A DNA stretch of 36,733 nucleotides, taken from assembly GCA_026393855.1 (NCBI GenBank), contig JAPKZJ010000097.1:1-36733 (forward strand). Direction: 5' to 3'. Position numbers and translations under genes: made by a program. The stretch's first letter is position 1; each line of letters starts with the position of its first letter. The notes beneath the pieces are model-generated. The model worked only from the letters and a program-made list of their open reading frames with translations, ran no database searches and had not been told where the DNA came from. Origin of the DNA: Candidatus Aminicenantes bacterium. GTDB lineage: Bacteria; Acidobacteriota; Aminicenantia; Aminicenantales; UBA4085. Shown here piece by piece: positions 16,661 to 24,489 of this stretch.

Positions 16661-18088
16661 ATGGCCCCGCTACTGATCGCCCTTCCGCTCGGCCTCGGCG
16701 CGCTGGCCTGGATCGCCCGCGACCGCCGGATCAGCCGGGCGGCTCTGCTGGGGACAGCGGCGGTCTTCCTGGCGGCGGTCGCCGCCTGGTGGGCCGGCGC
16801 CGGCCGCGGCGATAGCGGGGGAGGCCTGGCCGCCTACCTGTCGGTGGACGCAATCGGACTGGTCTTCCTGACGATCATGGCCCTAGTCTTCGCGGCGGCC
16901 GCCGTGGCCAGCCTGGCCTATTTCAAGGAACAGGGCTTGTCCCCCCGGCGCGAGGCCGCCTACACGGCCCAGCTCCTGTTTTTTGCGGCGGCCATGGCGG
17001 GCGTCATGCTGGCCCGCCATCTGGCGCTCTTCTGGGTTCTCCTCGAGGCGACGACACTGACCAGCGCCCTGCTGATCTACTTCGAAAAGAAGAAGTCCTC
17101 GTTGGAGGCCGCCTGGAAATATGTCTTCATCTGCTCCGTGGGGATCGCCCTGGCGTTCGTCGGGATCATCATCCTCACGGTGGGGAGCCGGGGCATCAAC
17201 TCCCTGTTCTTCACCGAGCTGGCCCGCCGGGCGGGCGAGATCAATCCCTTCTGGCTGAAGATGGCCTTCGCCTTCATCCTGGTCGGCTTCGGGACCAAGA
17301 TCGGCGTGGCCCCGATTCACGCCTGGCTGCCGGACGCCCACTCCGAGGCGCCCGCGCCGGTCTCGGCCCTGCTTTCGGGCGCCTTGTTGAACTCTTCGTT
17401 CCTGGGGCTTGTCCGGTTCCAGGCGATCATGATCCGGGCCGGATTGGGGGGCTTCTCCGATTTCCTTCTCATTCTGACCGGCTTTCTCTCCCTCGTGGTG
17501 GCGGCCGCGTTCCTGCTCCAGACCGTCAATTACAAACGGATGCTGGCCTATTCCTCGATCGAAAACATGGGCATCCTCTTCCTGGGCTTGGCCTTCGGTC
17601 CGGCTGGGTTTTTCGCCGCGCTCCTCCACAGCGCGGCCCATTCCCTGGCCAAGGCTTCGCTGTTCCTGACCTCGGGGGAGATCCTGCGCCTGTATGGCAG
17701 CAAGCGGATCGACGATGTCCGGGGCTTGTTGCGGAGGGAGCCCCGGATCGGCTGGGTCTGGATCGTCTCGTTCCTGGCCGTCGCCGGCTTCCCCCCGTTT
17801 CCCGCGTTTTTGAGCAAGATTCTTTTGATCGGCGCCTTCTTCGCCGCCGGTTCCGGCTGGCTGACCGGCCCGTTCCTGGCCCTGATCGTGGTGATCGTCT
17901 TCGGCATGGGCGGCGCCGTCTTCCGCATGGCCTTCGGCGAACCGCCGGCGCCGGCCGCGGCGGAGCGATCCGGCCTTCTGTCCTACGGGCCGCAAGTCCT
18001 TCTGCTCATCCTGCTTTTAGCGATCGGCCTGTCCATCCCGGCGAAAGTTTTGGCGCTCATGAGGGAGGCGGTCGGTCTTTTGAACTGA
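16661..18088 (+). CDS. HyfF-like antiporter-type membrane subunit of Ehr-type complex
   Basis: The protein has 475 aa with about 14 helices, and its ATG lies 1 nt after the previous stop with AAGGA upstream. It is a second NuoL/M/N-type subunit. LFWVLLEATTLTSALLIYFE carries the TM5 glutamate. FGTKIGVAPIHAWLPDAH followed by APAPVSALLSGALLN is the broken helix with a lysine and histidine. NYKRMLAYSSIENMG is the family signature in the later half. Together with the HyfB-like subunit, the complex thus has two predicted pumping channels, more than the single one in minimal group 4 hydrogenases. Confidence 0.86.
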   Translation: MAPLLIALPLGLGALAWIARDRRISRAALLGTAAVFLAAVAAWWAGAGRGDSGGGLAAYLSVDAIGLVFLTIMALVFAAAAVASLAYFKEQGLSPRREAAYTAQLLFFAAAMAGVMLARHLALFWVLLEATTLTSALLIYFEKKKSSLEAAWKYVFICSVGIALAFVGIIILTVGSRGINSLFFTELARRAGEINPFWLKMAFAFILVGFGTKIGVAPIHAWLPDAHSEAPAPVSALLSGALLNSSFLGLVRFQAIMIRAGLGGFSDFLLILTGFLSLVVAAAFLLQTVNYKRMLAYSSIENMGILFLGLAFGPAGFFAALLHSAAHSLAKASLFLTSGEILRLYGSKRIDDVRGLLRREPRIGWVWIVSFLAVAGFPPFPAFLSKILLIGAFFAAGSGWLTGPFLALIVVIVFGMGGAVFRMAFGEPPAPAAAERSGLLSYGPQVLLLILLLAIGLSIPAKVLALMREAVGLLN

Positions 18089-18100
18089 CCGGAGATGAAT

Positions 18101-19591
18101 ATGGCGACAAGCGCGGCGTTCAAGAATCTTCAGCCCGTACCCGTGACGGAGATCCCCCGGCTGTCGCCGGCCGAGTTCCGGCGCGCGATGGTCGAAGATG
18201 CGGAGGCGGGCCGCCGGATCGTCCTCTTCTTCGGCGATCGCGAGCCGGCCGGCGTCACCCTGACCGCCGTTCTGGCGGATGACGATCGATCGCGGCTGTT
18301 CGCGGCCTCGACCTGCGTGGGAAGCGAAGCCCGGTATCCGGCGATCACGCCCGACGTCCCGGCGTTTCATTTGTTCGAGCGTGAGGTCTACGAAGAGTTC
18401 GGCCTGGAGCCGGTCGGCCATCCCTGGCTGAAGCCGGTCCGCCGCGGCATCGCCGGAATCAATCCCGCCGAAGCGCCCACCGCTTTCTTCCGAATGGAGG
18501 GCGACGAGGTGCACGAAGTCGGCGTCGGCCCGATTCACGCCGGGGTCATCGAGCCCGGCCATTTTCGCTTCTCCTGCCAGGGCGAGGATGTCCACCACCT
18601 CGAAATTCAGCTCGGCTTCCAGCATCGAGGCGTGGAGAATCTCTTCCTGCGGCGGCGCGACCATCCGGCTTTTCTCCTGCGGTTGGCCGAGTCGATCGCG
18701 GGCGACAGCGTCATCGGCCATGCCGGCGCCTTCGCCGGGGCCACGGAAGCCCTCGGCCGCATCCTCCCCGCCCGGCGGGCCCTGATGATTCGCGTCATCG
18801 CCCAGGAATTGGAGCGCATCGGCATCCATCTCGGGGACTTGGCGGCCCTGGCCGGCGACGTCGCCTATCTGACCGGGCAGTCCGTATACGGGGCCCTGCG
18901 GACCAAGATCATCAACACGACCCTGGCCCTCTGCGGCAGCCGTTTCGGCCGCGGCCTGATCGCGGTCGGCGGAGTCCGATTCGACGTGACCCCGGAAGGG
19001 CGGGCCGCGGTCCGGTCCGTCCTCGAGGAGGTCGAAGAAGGCGCGCGGCTGGCGTCCGCCGTCCTCTTCGGGTCCGGGTCGGTTCTGGCCCGCTTCGAGA
19101 AGGCCGGGATCGTGTATCCGGAAACGGCCCGGCAAATCGGTCTGGTGGGGCCGGCGGCCCGGGCCAGCGGGTTGGCTCGGGACGTTCGTTCGGACCATCC
19201 CTACGGCGGATATGCGTACTTTCCCGTCCATAAGATGACCCTGACCTCGGGCGATGTCTTCGCCCGGGCATATATCCGCTCGGTCGAGATCGCCCAGTCC
19301 ATCCGTCTCGTCCGTGAGCAGATCGATCTCCTGCCCGAAGGGGATCTCCTCCATCCTCCGGGCCCTCCGGCGGCCGGGCATCTCGTCGTCTCCCTGGCCG
19401 AGGGCTGGCGGGGCGAGATCGCCCATGCGGCGGTCACGGATGACGAAGGCCGCCTGAAGCGCTATAAGATCAAGGACCCGTCGTTCCACAACTGGTTCGG
19501 GCTGGCTATGGCCGTCCGGAAGAACGGGATCTCGGACTTCCCCATCTGCAATAAAAGCTTCAACTTGTCCTATTGCGGATTCGACCTATGA
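18101..19591 (+). CDS. HyfG-like large subunit (NuoC-NuoD fusion) lacking [NiFe] cysteines
   Basis: The protein has 496 aa. GGAG at 18091-18094 has correct spacing to the ATG at 18101; the ATG at 18095 is too close. Residues 1-115 are a NuoC/30-kDa-like domain (FHLFEREVYEEFGL, then GHPWLKPVRRG). Residues 150-496 are the hydrogenase/NuoD-like large subunit (HHLEIQLGFQHRGVE). In [NiFe] enzymes an ERxCGxC motif and a C-terminal DPCxxC bind nickel. Here the first reads AESIAGDSVIGH (Cys to Ala and Ser), and the C-terminus reads SFNLSYCGFDL (NLSYCG in place of DPCxxC). The metal centre therefore cannot form in the known way. This is the mark of Ehr complexes, which are related to group 4 hydrogenases and complex I but whose substrate is not established. 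No C-terminal extension for protease maturation is present, and no hyp maturation genes are seen in the window. Confidence 0.88.
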   Translation: MATSAAFKNLQPVPVTEIPRLSPAEFRRAMVEDAEAGRRIVLFFGDREPAGVTLTAVLADDDRSRLFAASTCVGSEARYPAITPDVPAFHLFEREVYEEFGLEPVGHPWLKPVRRGIAGINPAEAPTAFFRMEGDEVHEVGVGPIHAGVIEPGHFRFSCQGEDVHHLEIQLGFQHRGVENLFLRRRDHPAFLLRLAESIAGDSVIGHAGAFAGATEALGRILPARRALMIRVIAQELERIGIHLGDLAALAGDVAYLTGQSVYGALRTKIINTTLALCGSRFGRGLIAVGGVRFDVTPEGRAAVRSVLEEVEEGARLASAVLFGSGSVLARFEKAGIVYPETARQIGLVGPAARASGLARDVRSDHPYGGYAYFPVHKMTLTSGDVFARAYIRSVEIAQSIRLVREQIDLLPEGDLLHPPGPPAAGHLVVSLAEGWRGEIAHAAVTDDEGRLKRYKIKDPSFHNWFGLAMAVRKNGISDFPICNKSFNLSYCGFDL

Positions 19592-19610
19592 CCGCCGCAG
19601 CGGGAGAATC

Positions 19611-20369
19611 ATGCTCGACCTGTTGAAATTGAGGAAACGGCACGGGCGTCCCGTGATCAAGGACCTCCGGCGGGCGGAGGTGAAAGCCCCCTTCCGCGGC
19701 TTTCCACTCCTGCGGGAAGGGGCCTGTCCCGATGGCTGTGATCAATGCCTGCGAGCTTGCCCGACGGGCGCCCTGTCGATTCGTCCGCTGCGGCTCGACC
19801 TCGGTGCCTGCCTGTTTTGCGGCGATTGCGAAACGGCTTGCCCGGCCGGGATGGTGCGTTCCACTCCCGCCCACCGTCTGGGAGCCTCGAAGCGCGAGAC
19901 TCTGCGGATCGGGCCCGGGGAGACGGCCGCCTCCTTTGCCGCTAAGGCCATCGGATCCCGACGGGAGATCCGCCGGCTCTTCGGCCGCTCTCTCAAGCTT
20001 CGCCAGGTCTCGGCCGCCGGATGCAACGGCTGTGAGATGGAGCTGGGCGCCTGCGGTAACGTCAACTTCGATATGGGCCGGTTCGGTGTGGACTTCGTCG
20101 CCTCGCCCCGACACGCGGACGGCCTGGTGTTGACGGGACCGATCTCGCGCAACATGTCTCCGGCCCTGAAGGACGCCTATCGAAGCTTGGGAACGCCTCG
20201 GGTCGTGGTCGCCGCGGGAGCGTGCGCCATCCACGGCGGTTTGTTCGCCGAGAGCGTCGATCTCGACCGCTCGTTTCTGGCCGAGACACCCATCGATCTC
20301 TTCGTTCCCGGCTGTCCTCCGCATCCCCTGACTTTCATCCGGGCCGTGCTCGATTTCCTGGGACGTTGA
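19611..20369 (+). CDS. HyfI/NuoB-like small subunit fused to a 2[4Fe-4S] ferredoxin domain
   Basis: The protein has 252 aa. The ATG at 19611 follows CGGGAG. The N-terminal part is a NuoI/HyfH-like ferredoxin with two clusters: C39, C43, C46, C50 and C67, C70, C73, C77, each ending in CP. The first has an unusual CxxxCxxCxxxCP spacing. The C-terminal part (about residues 128-252) is the NuoB/HycG-type small subunit with all four ligands of the N2-like cluster: C138 and C141 in AAGCNGCEMEL, C205 in GACAIHGG, and C235 in PGCPPHP. The electron-transfer chain is thus intact although the large subunit has no nickel site. The fusion replaces the separate HyfH and HyfI subunits. Last gene of the operon. 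Confidence 0.86.
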   Translation: MLDLLKLRKRHGRPVIKDLRRAEVKAPFRGFPLLREGACPDGCDQCLRACPTGALSIRPLRLDLGACLFCGDCETACPAGMVRSTPAHRLGASKRETLRIGPGETAASFAAKAIGSRREIRRLFGRSLKLRQVSAAGCNGCEMELGACGNVNFDMGRFGVDFVASPRHADGLVLTGPISRNMSPALKDAYRSLGTPRVVVAAGACAIHGGLFAESVDLDRSFLAETPIDLFVPGCPPHPLTFIRAVLDFLGR

Positions 20370-20403
20370 CCGGGGCGCAACGAGAGCTTGTCGGGAATCG
20401 TTG

Positions 20404-20409
20404 TATAAT
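20404..20409 (+). promoter_or_regulatory. Perfect -10 box (TATAAT) before the six-bladed propeller gene
   Basis: TATAAT stands at 20404-20409 in an otherwise GC-rich gap, 47 bp before the ATG at 20457. No good -35 is seen at 16-18 bp. A TTGACC at 20366-20371 is too far away, with 32 bp between. The gene may need an activator, or this may be chance. Confidence 0.35.
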
Positions 20410-20456
20410 TGGAACGAGGGGGGCGGGAATCCACCCTCGCATCAGGGGAGGGGACC

Positions 20457-21668
20457 ATGAAATCGCCTTTTAAAATCGGCTTGGTGATCGTCGTCGGCTT
20501 GGGCCTTTCTATGGCCGACGCCGCGGATGCGAAGGGAACGCCCGGCGGGCAGGCGGGGAAACCGGTTGTCGTTGCCAATCCAAAGGAGCCCGTCCCCCCG
20601 TCCGGGCAGCGGACGAAGGTCGTCTTCCGGGAAGAACTGACGATTGGGGTCGAGGAGGGCGATGAGAACTATATGTTCGGATCCAGCATCCAGGTGACGG
20701 CGGACGAGAGGGGGGGCATTTACGTCCTGGACTGGAGCCGAAAGAGAATCCAGAAATTCGATCCCGCCGGGAAGTTCCTCTTTTCCATCGGCCGCGCGGG
20801 CCAAGGCCCCGGGGAGTTCGGCAATCTCTGGGAGATGCGCTTCGACGGCCGGGGCCGGATCTATATCACCGATATCGCCAACAAGAGAATCACGTTCTTC
20901 GACAAGGAAACCGGCCGCTTCGCGGAGGCCATCAAGCTGGAGGCCTCTACGGGGGCCGTCATCCTCCTTTCCAACGGGACCTATTTCACCTCGACGAACA
21001 CACGCGAGGACCGGCCGGACGGGCCCAAATGGGCGATCCCCTACGGGATCTTCGACCGGGACTTCAAGCTGAAAACCGAGTTCCGCCGGGACGGGGTCGA
21101 CTTCACGGGCCTGCCGGAATACGCCGACCGGGCGCGCTTTGTCGCCGGGATGCTGAGCCGAAGCGCTTTCAAGCCGAACGTGATCACCGCCGTGACCGAC
21201 GATGAGCGGCTTATCGTCGGATACCCGGACCGATACGAATTCACCGTCTATGATCGGACCGGGGAGCCGCGTCTGCTGATCAAAAAAGACGCCGCACCGC
21301 GGTTGGTGACGGATGGGCACAAGGATTACTACTTCCAAACGGCCGTTCTCTCGTTTCTGGCGTCCAGCGGAGGGAACAACCGGCCGAAGGACGAGGATGT
21401 CCGGAAGGCCATGGTCTATCCCAAGCTTCTCCCGGCTTATAACCAGATCATCCCGATGGACGACGGGCTGTTGTTCGTCGTGACGGACACGCTGCCCCGG
21501 GCTTCGACGGTCGATCTCTTCGACGCCAAAGGGGCTTGGCTCGGCAGCTTCGTGACCGACGTGCCGGCGTCCACGCTCATATTCAGGAACGGGAAGGCTT
21601 ACGGCGTCGAGGAGATTGACGACTATCACTACGTGAAGAGATACGCTTATACCCTTCAGAAATATTGA
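20457..21668 (+). CDS. Secreted six-bladed beta-propeller (NHL-like) protein
   Basis: The protein has 403 aa. The ATG at 20457 follows a strong AGGGGAGGGG ribosome binding site and opens a signal peptide (FKIGLVIVVGLGLSMADA). The body has repeated NHL-type blades with the pattern D-x-x-G-x-[IL]-Y-[VI]-x-D followed by [IV]-x-x-F-D-x-x-G. Examples are GGIYVLDWSRKRIQKFDPAG, GRIYITDIANKRITFFDKET and the RAGQGPGEF motif, which is characteristic of the 6-bladed beta-propeller family abundant in Bacteroidota and Acidobacteriota. It is probably periplasmic or surface-exposed. It is transcribed separately from the Ehr-type operon and converges on the minus-strand operon with 27 bp between stops and no obvious terminator hairpin. 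No catalytic residues are recognisable. Confidence 0.8.
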   Translation: MKSPFKIGLVIVVGLGLSMADAADAKGTPGGQAGKPVVVANPKEPVPPSGQRTKVVFREELTIGVEEGDENYMFGSSIQVTADERGGIYVLDWSRKRIQKFDPAGKFLFSIGRAGQGPGEFGNLWEMRFDGRGRIYITDIANKRITFFDKETGRFAEAIKLEASTGAVILLSNGTYFTSTNTREDRPDGPKWAIPYGIFDRDFKLKTEFRRDGVDFTGLPEYADRARFVAGMLSRSAFKPNVITAVTDDERLIVGYPDRYEFTVYDRTGEPRLLIKKDAAPRLVTDGHKDYYFQTAVLSFLASSGGNNRPKDEDVRKAMVYPKLLPAYNQIIPMDDGLLFVVTDTLPRASTVDLFDAKGAWLGSFVTDVPASTLIFRNGKAYGVEEIDDYHYVKRYAYTLQKY

Positions 21669-21695
21669 CCGAAGGGCTTGTTCGCGGGCGTCGGC

Positions 21696-23087
21696 TCAGC
21701 GCTTGGCCGCCGCGGGCCCGTTCAATAGCCCCGCCGCCTTGAGGCTTAAATAGGGCAGGGCGATGGTGGCGACATAGAGCGGATTGCTGGCGCCGCCCGT
21801 GTCCGGGTTGAACCACTCCCAGGCTTGGGTTGTTCCGTCGGGCCGCAAGTTCTTTCGGAGCGAGGCGACGAACTCCCGGGCCATGTCCGCGGCCGCCTTC
21901 GGATCGACGCGACGGATCGCCGCGATGACCCAACCGGTTGGAGTTCCCCAATAGCCGCCGTTCTGGTACTCCCCGGGCTTGGCCACCGAGACCGTCCAGT
22001 TGCCGGCGTCGCCCCGGCCGGTCTTGGGCAGATGGCGGACCCAGCCCTGCCGGACCGTCGTCCCTTCCCGGAAGCCTCGGACCAACGCGCGGGCGACCTG
22101 TCCGGCCGCGGGCTCGTCCAAAGCGCCGATCGCGACGGCGAAGGCGCTGCCCCAGACGTCGGGCTGATTGCCGACTTCGGTCGCCGAATGAAGCCAGGCC
22201 TCGGCTCCGTCCGGGCTCATCCGTAGAAACGTCGCGGGCAGGGCTTTGCGGATTCGCGCCGCGTCCCGGCGGTAAGCTTCGGCCTTGCCCGGCTCGCCCG
22301 CGGCTTCGAACAGTGTGGTCAGCCGGAGCGCCGCCTCGTACTTGAGGAGCGAAGGGAAGAGAAGCTTCCCGCTCTTGGATTCGGCGTCGCAGAAGCCCCA
22401 GTCCTTGGCGTTTTCCGTCTCGATGGGGCCCGCCGTGACCAGCCCTGTGATCGGATCGGACGGCGCAATCCGGTAGATCTTCTCGCACAGATCCGAGAGC
22501 TTCTCCAGGCTGAAGGAGGTCCGCATCTTCGATCGGAAAAGGTTCAGGCTCCCGCTCATCCGCCAGTGCTCGAAGACCGCGCCGATGAAATAGAAATGGT
22601 CGTCCAGCGGCGGGTATTTGCCCCAGGGAGAACCGCCCTGCTTGTCGCCTGTCTCGTAATTCCCGGGGTAGAACGTCGGCAGTCCGTCGAAATTGATGTG
22701 ATCCGGCACGGCATAGGCCGGCACGACGACCCCCGGCCTGACTTCCCAGTCCCCGGGCCCCAGGAGGGTTCCGACGATGAGCCGGATCCAACCCTCGATC
22801 TCCGCCGCGGGAATGAAATCCCCGCCCAGCATCATGATCGAGTCCCGGATCCAGTAGGCGGGATAACCCATGTTCCCGCCCGGCACATGGAGCGCGTAAG
22901 GCGTCGTGTTGCGCCAGGTTCCGGATGATCCTCCGGCAGGCAAGCGCGCGGATTCGACAATCCGGCGGGCCTGGTCCTTGAGGAAGGCTTCGTCGGCCCG
23001 GCTGAGGACTTGGCCGTCCGCATAAGGGGCCAGCGCCGATACGGCCAAAACGAGAACCCGACCGATGGCTGCGATGCGCTTGCTCAT
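21696..23087 (-). CDS. Secreted six-hairpin glycosidase-like protein, family unassigned
   Basis: The protein has 463 aa with an N-terminal signal (MSKRIAAIGRVLVLAVSALA, cut near ADGQ). Repeated helix pairs with aromatic and acidic loops (YPAYWIRDSIMMLGG near residue 76, WGSAFAVAIGALDEP, NGGYWGTPTGWVIAAIRRV, QAWEWFNPDTGGASNP) indicate the (alpha/alpha)6 barrel of glycoside hydrolases. The RDS after an aromatic pair resembles the substrate-binding loop of GH63, GH100 and GH37-type enzymes. I cannot assign a numbered family. The ATG overlaps the stop of the YkgJ-like gene, making it the last gene of a four-gene operon. A role in trimming glycans outside the cytoplasm is inference. Confidence 0.7.
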   Translation of the reverse strand: MSKRIAAIGRVLVLAVSALAPYADGQVLSRADEAFLKDQARRIVESARLPAGGSSGTWRNTTPYALHVPGGNMGYPAYWIRDSIMMLGGDFIPAAEIEGWIRLIVGTLLGPGDWEVRPGVVVPAYAVPDHINFDGLPTFYPGNYETGDKQGGSPWGKYPPLDDHFYFIGAVFEHWRMSGSLNLFRSKMRTSFSLEKLSDLCEKIYRIAPSDPITGLVTAGPIETENAKDWGFCDAESKSGKLLFPSLLKYEAALRLTTLFEAAGEPGKAEAYRRDAARIRKALPATFLRMSPDGAEAWLHSATEVGNQPDVWGSAFAVAIGALDEPAAGQVARALVRGFREGTTVRQGWVRHLPKTGRGDAGNWTVSVAKPGEYQNGGYWGTPTGWVIAAIRRVDPKAAADMAREFVASLRKNLRPDGTTQAWEWFNPDTGGASNPLYVATIALPYLSLKAAGLLNGPAAAKR

Positions 23088-23530
23088 GGGTCCACCGCGG
23101 CCGGAATCAGGATCGCCCCCTCCGATTCGAGATATCCCGCGATCGTGCCCTCGTCACTCAGATAGCCGACGCAGTCGGGATGGAGCGGCATGAGGCCGAA
23201 GCGCTCCCGGCCGGCCTCGTTCCGGAGGAGGCCCAGCGGGAAGAGCCGGCAGACGAGGGGGCGGGCCGGGTGGATACCGCAGCCTTCCTCGTTCAGGAAA
23301 ACGCAATCGCCGTCCGGCCGCAAGCGGATCGTCCCGTCCGCCGGATCGAGATGGCGGGTCCTGAAATCGTCCGGCGTCGTCGCCAGCCGGGCCGCCATCC
23401 GTTCGACTTCGGCCGCATCGGGAACGATCCTCTTGTTATTGCAGCAGACCCGGCAACGCTGGCATTTGAAGAAAAAGGGGCTTTCCCGATCGAGGCCAAA
23501 GCGCAGGCCGCTTCCGTCGTCGAAGATCAT
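23084..23530 (-). CDS. YkgJ-family cysteine-cluster protein
   Basis: The protein has 148 aa. The ATG at 23530 overlaps the lipid kinase stop by 4 nt; the frame upstream of it is a shadow. It shows the conserved cysteine pattern of the YkgJ/UPF0153 (CxxCxxCC) group, proteins predicted to bind zinc or an Fe-S cluster. KCQRCRVCCNNK stands near residues 22-33, CVFLNEEGCGIHPARPLVCR in the middle, and a final HPDC near residue 128. The function in this family is not established. It is coupled on both sides (overlaps of 4 nt with the lipid kinase and glycosidase-like genes). Confidence 0.85.
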   Translation of the reverse strand: MIFDDGSGLRFGLDRESPFFFKCQRCRVCCNNKRIVPDAAEVERMAARLATTPDDFRTRHLDPADGTIRLRPDGDCVFLNEEGCGIHPARPLVCRLFPLGLLRNEAGRERFGLMPLHPDCVGYLSDEGTIAGYLESEGAILIPAAVDP

Positions 23531-24489
23531 GGCGTCAGAATCCGCAAGGCCGCGGGCAAGGCCTTGACGACGATGATCCGCGATGGTCCACCCGGCCAGC
23601 CTTCGATGATCTCTCCGTCGGTCTGGACGTCCAGCCGGGCGTCCGATCGCAGGGTGAACTCGCGGGCCTTGACGATCCGGACTTCGGGCTCGCTGATATG
23701 AGCCCCGGTTTTGGTCAAGGCGTAGAGGCGGGCCAACCGGCGCATCGGGCAGGGGCCGATGAGACAGGCGTCCAGGCGGCCGTCGTCGGGATCGGCTTCT
23801 GGCGCGATGATCCGCCCGGTGGCCCAAATCCGGGTGTTGGCGAAGACGGCGATGGTGAACGGGCCGTCGATGGCCCCTCCGTCCCAGGCGATCGTCAGCT
23901 GGATCGGGATGTCTTTGCTTCGGTAGGCCTGGCGGATGCCCGCCACGCCGGCCAAGGTCTGGCGGCGGGCCAGGCCGGGACGCCGCTCGGCCAGGTCGTA
24001 GACATAGCGGTTGACCGCGGCGCCGAGGCCGACGTTGGCTTGGCCCAGGAAATACCCGCGAACCTCTCCGCCTTCGACGACCGCCCCGGCGTCGATCGGG
24101 CGGACGCGCCCGTCGCGCAGGACGCGACAGGCCGTCTCGAGCGAATTCAAGCCGAAGGCGGCTGGAATGTCGTTGGACGAGCCGAGCCCGACGAGGCCTA
24201 GGATTGGGGCCGGCCCGGCCGCCATCGATTTCCGGCCGAGGAGCTCGTTGACCATGATCAGGAAGGTCGAGTCGCCGCCCGCCCCGACCAGCACTCGGCC
24301 TTCCGGCCCGGCGCCGGCCAGCTTGCGGGTCATCTCGCGCAGGTGGTCTTCACTCTGGGTGACGATGAGGGAATAATCCACCCCCAATCGCCGCAGTTCC
24401 GCCTCGAGGCGGGTTTGCGTCCGCCTGGCCAGGCCGGAGCCGGCCGAGGGATTGAGGAGAATGGTGATGGGGCCGCGCGCGTCGCTCAT
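23527..24489 (-). CDS. Diacylglycerol/lipid kinase family protein (YegS/DAGK-like)
   Basis: The protein has 320 aa, the usual length for the family. The ATG at 24489 overlaps the MFS stop by 4 nt; the long frame upstream is a shadow of the MFS gene. The N-terminal ITILLNPSAGSG is the conserved DAGK start motif. The nucleotide-binding GGDGT motif is present as VGAGGDSTF (about residues 77-85), so the glycine after Asp is replaced by serine. A second region GLVGLGSSNDIPAAFG matches the PLGTANDFAR-type loop with an altered sequence. The C-terminal part has the beta-rich domain with DGRLDACL and a final DVQTDGEIIE matching the family's DGE motif. It would phosphorylate a lipid such as diacylglycerol or undecaprenol at the membrane. 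The substitutions leave the real substrate open. Confidence 0.82.
   Translation of the reverse strand: MSDARGPITILLNPSAGSGLARRTQTRLEAELRRLGVDYSLIVTQSEDHLREMTRKLAGAGPEGRVLVGAGGDSTFLIMVNELLGRKSMAAGPAPILGLVGLGSSNDIPAAFGLNSLETACRVLRDGRVRPIDAGAVVEGGEVRGYFLGQANVGLGAAVNRYVYDLAERRPGLARRQTLAGVAGIRQAYRSKDIPIQLTIAWDGGAIDGPFTIAVFANTRIWATGRIIAPEADPDDGRLDACLIGPCPMRRLARLYALTKTGAHISEPEVRIVKAREFTLRSDARLDVQTDGEIIEGWPGGPSRIIVVKALPAALRILTP

Noticed and set aside
13127-20369. Annotation as a hydrogen-evolving hydrogenase-4 or as respiratory complex I
   Set aside because: The nickel-binding cysteines are missing, which argues against hydrogenase. NuoE, NuoF, NuoG and NuoA/J-type genes are absent, and the subunits are Hyf-like, which argues against complex I.
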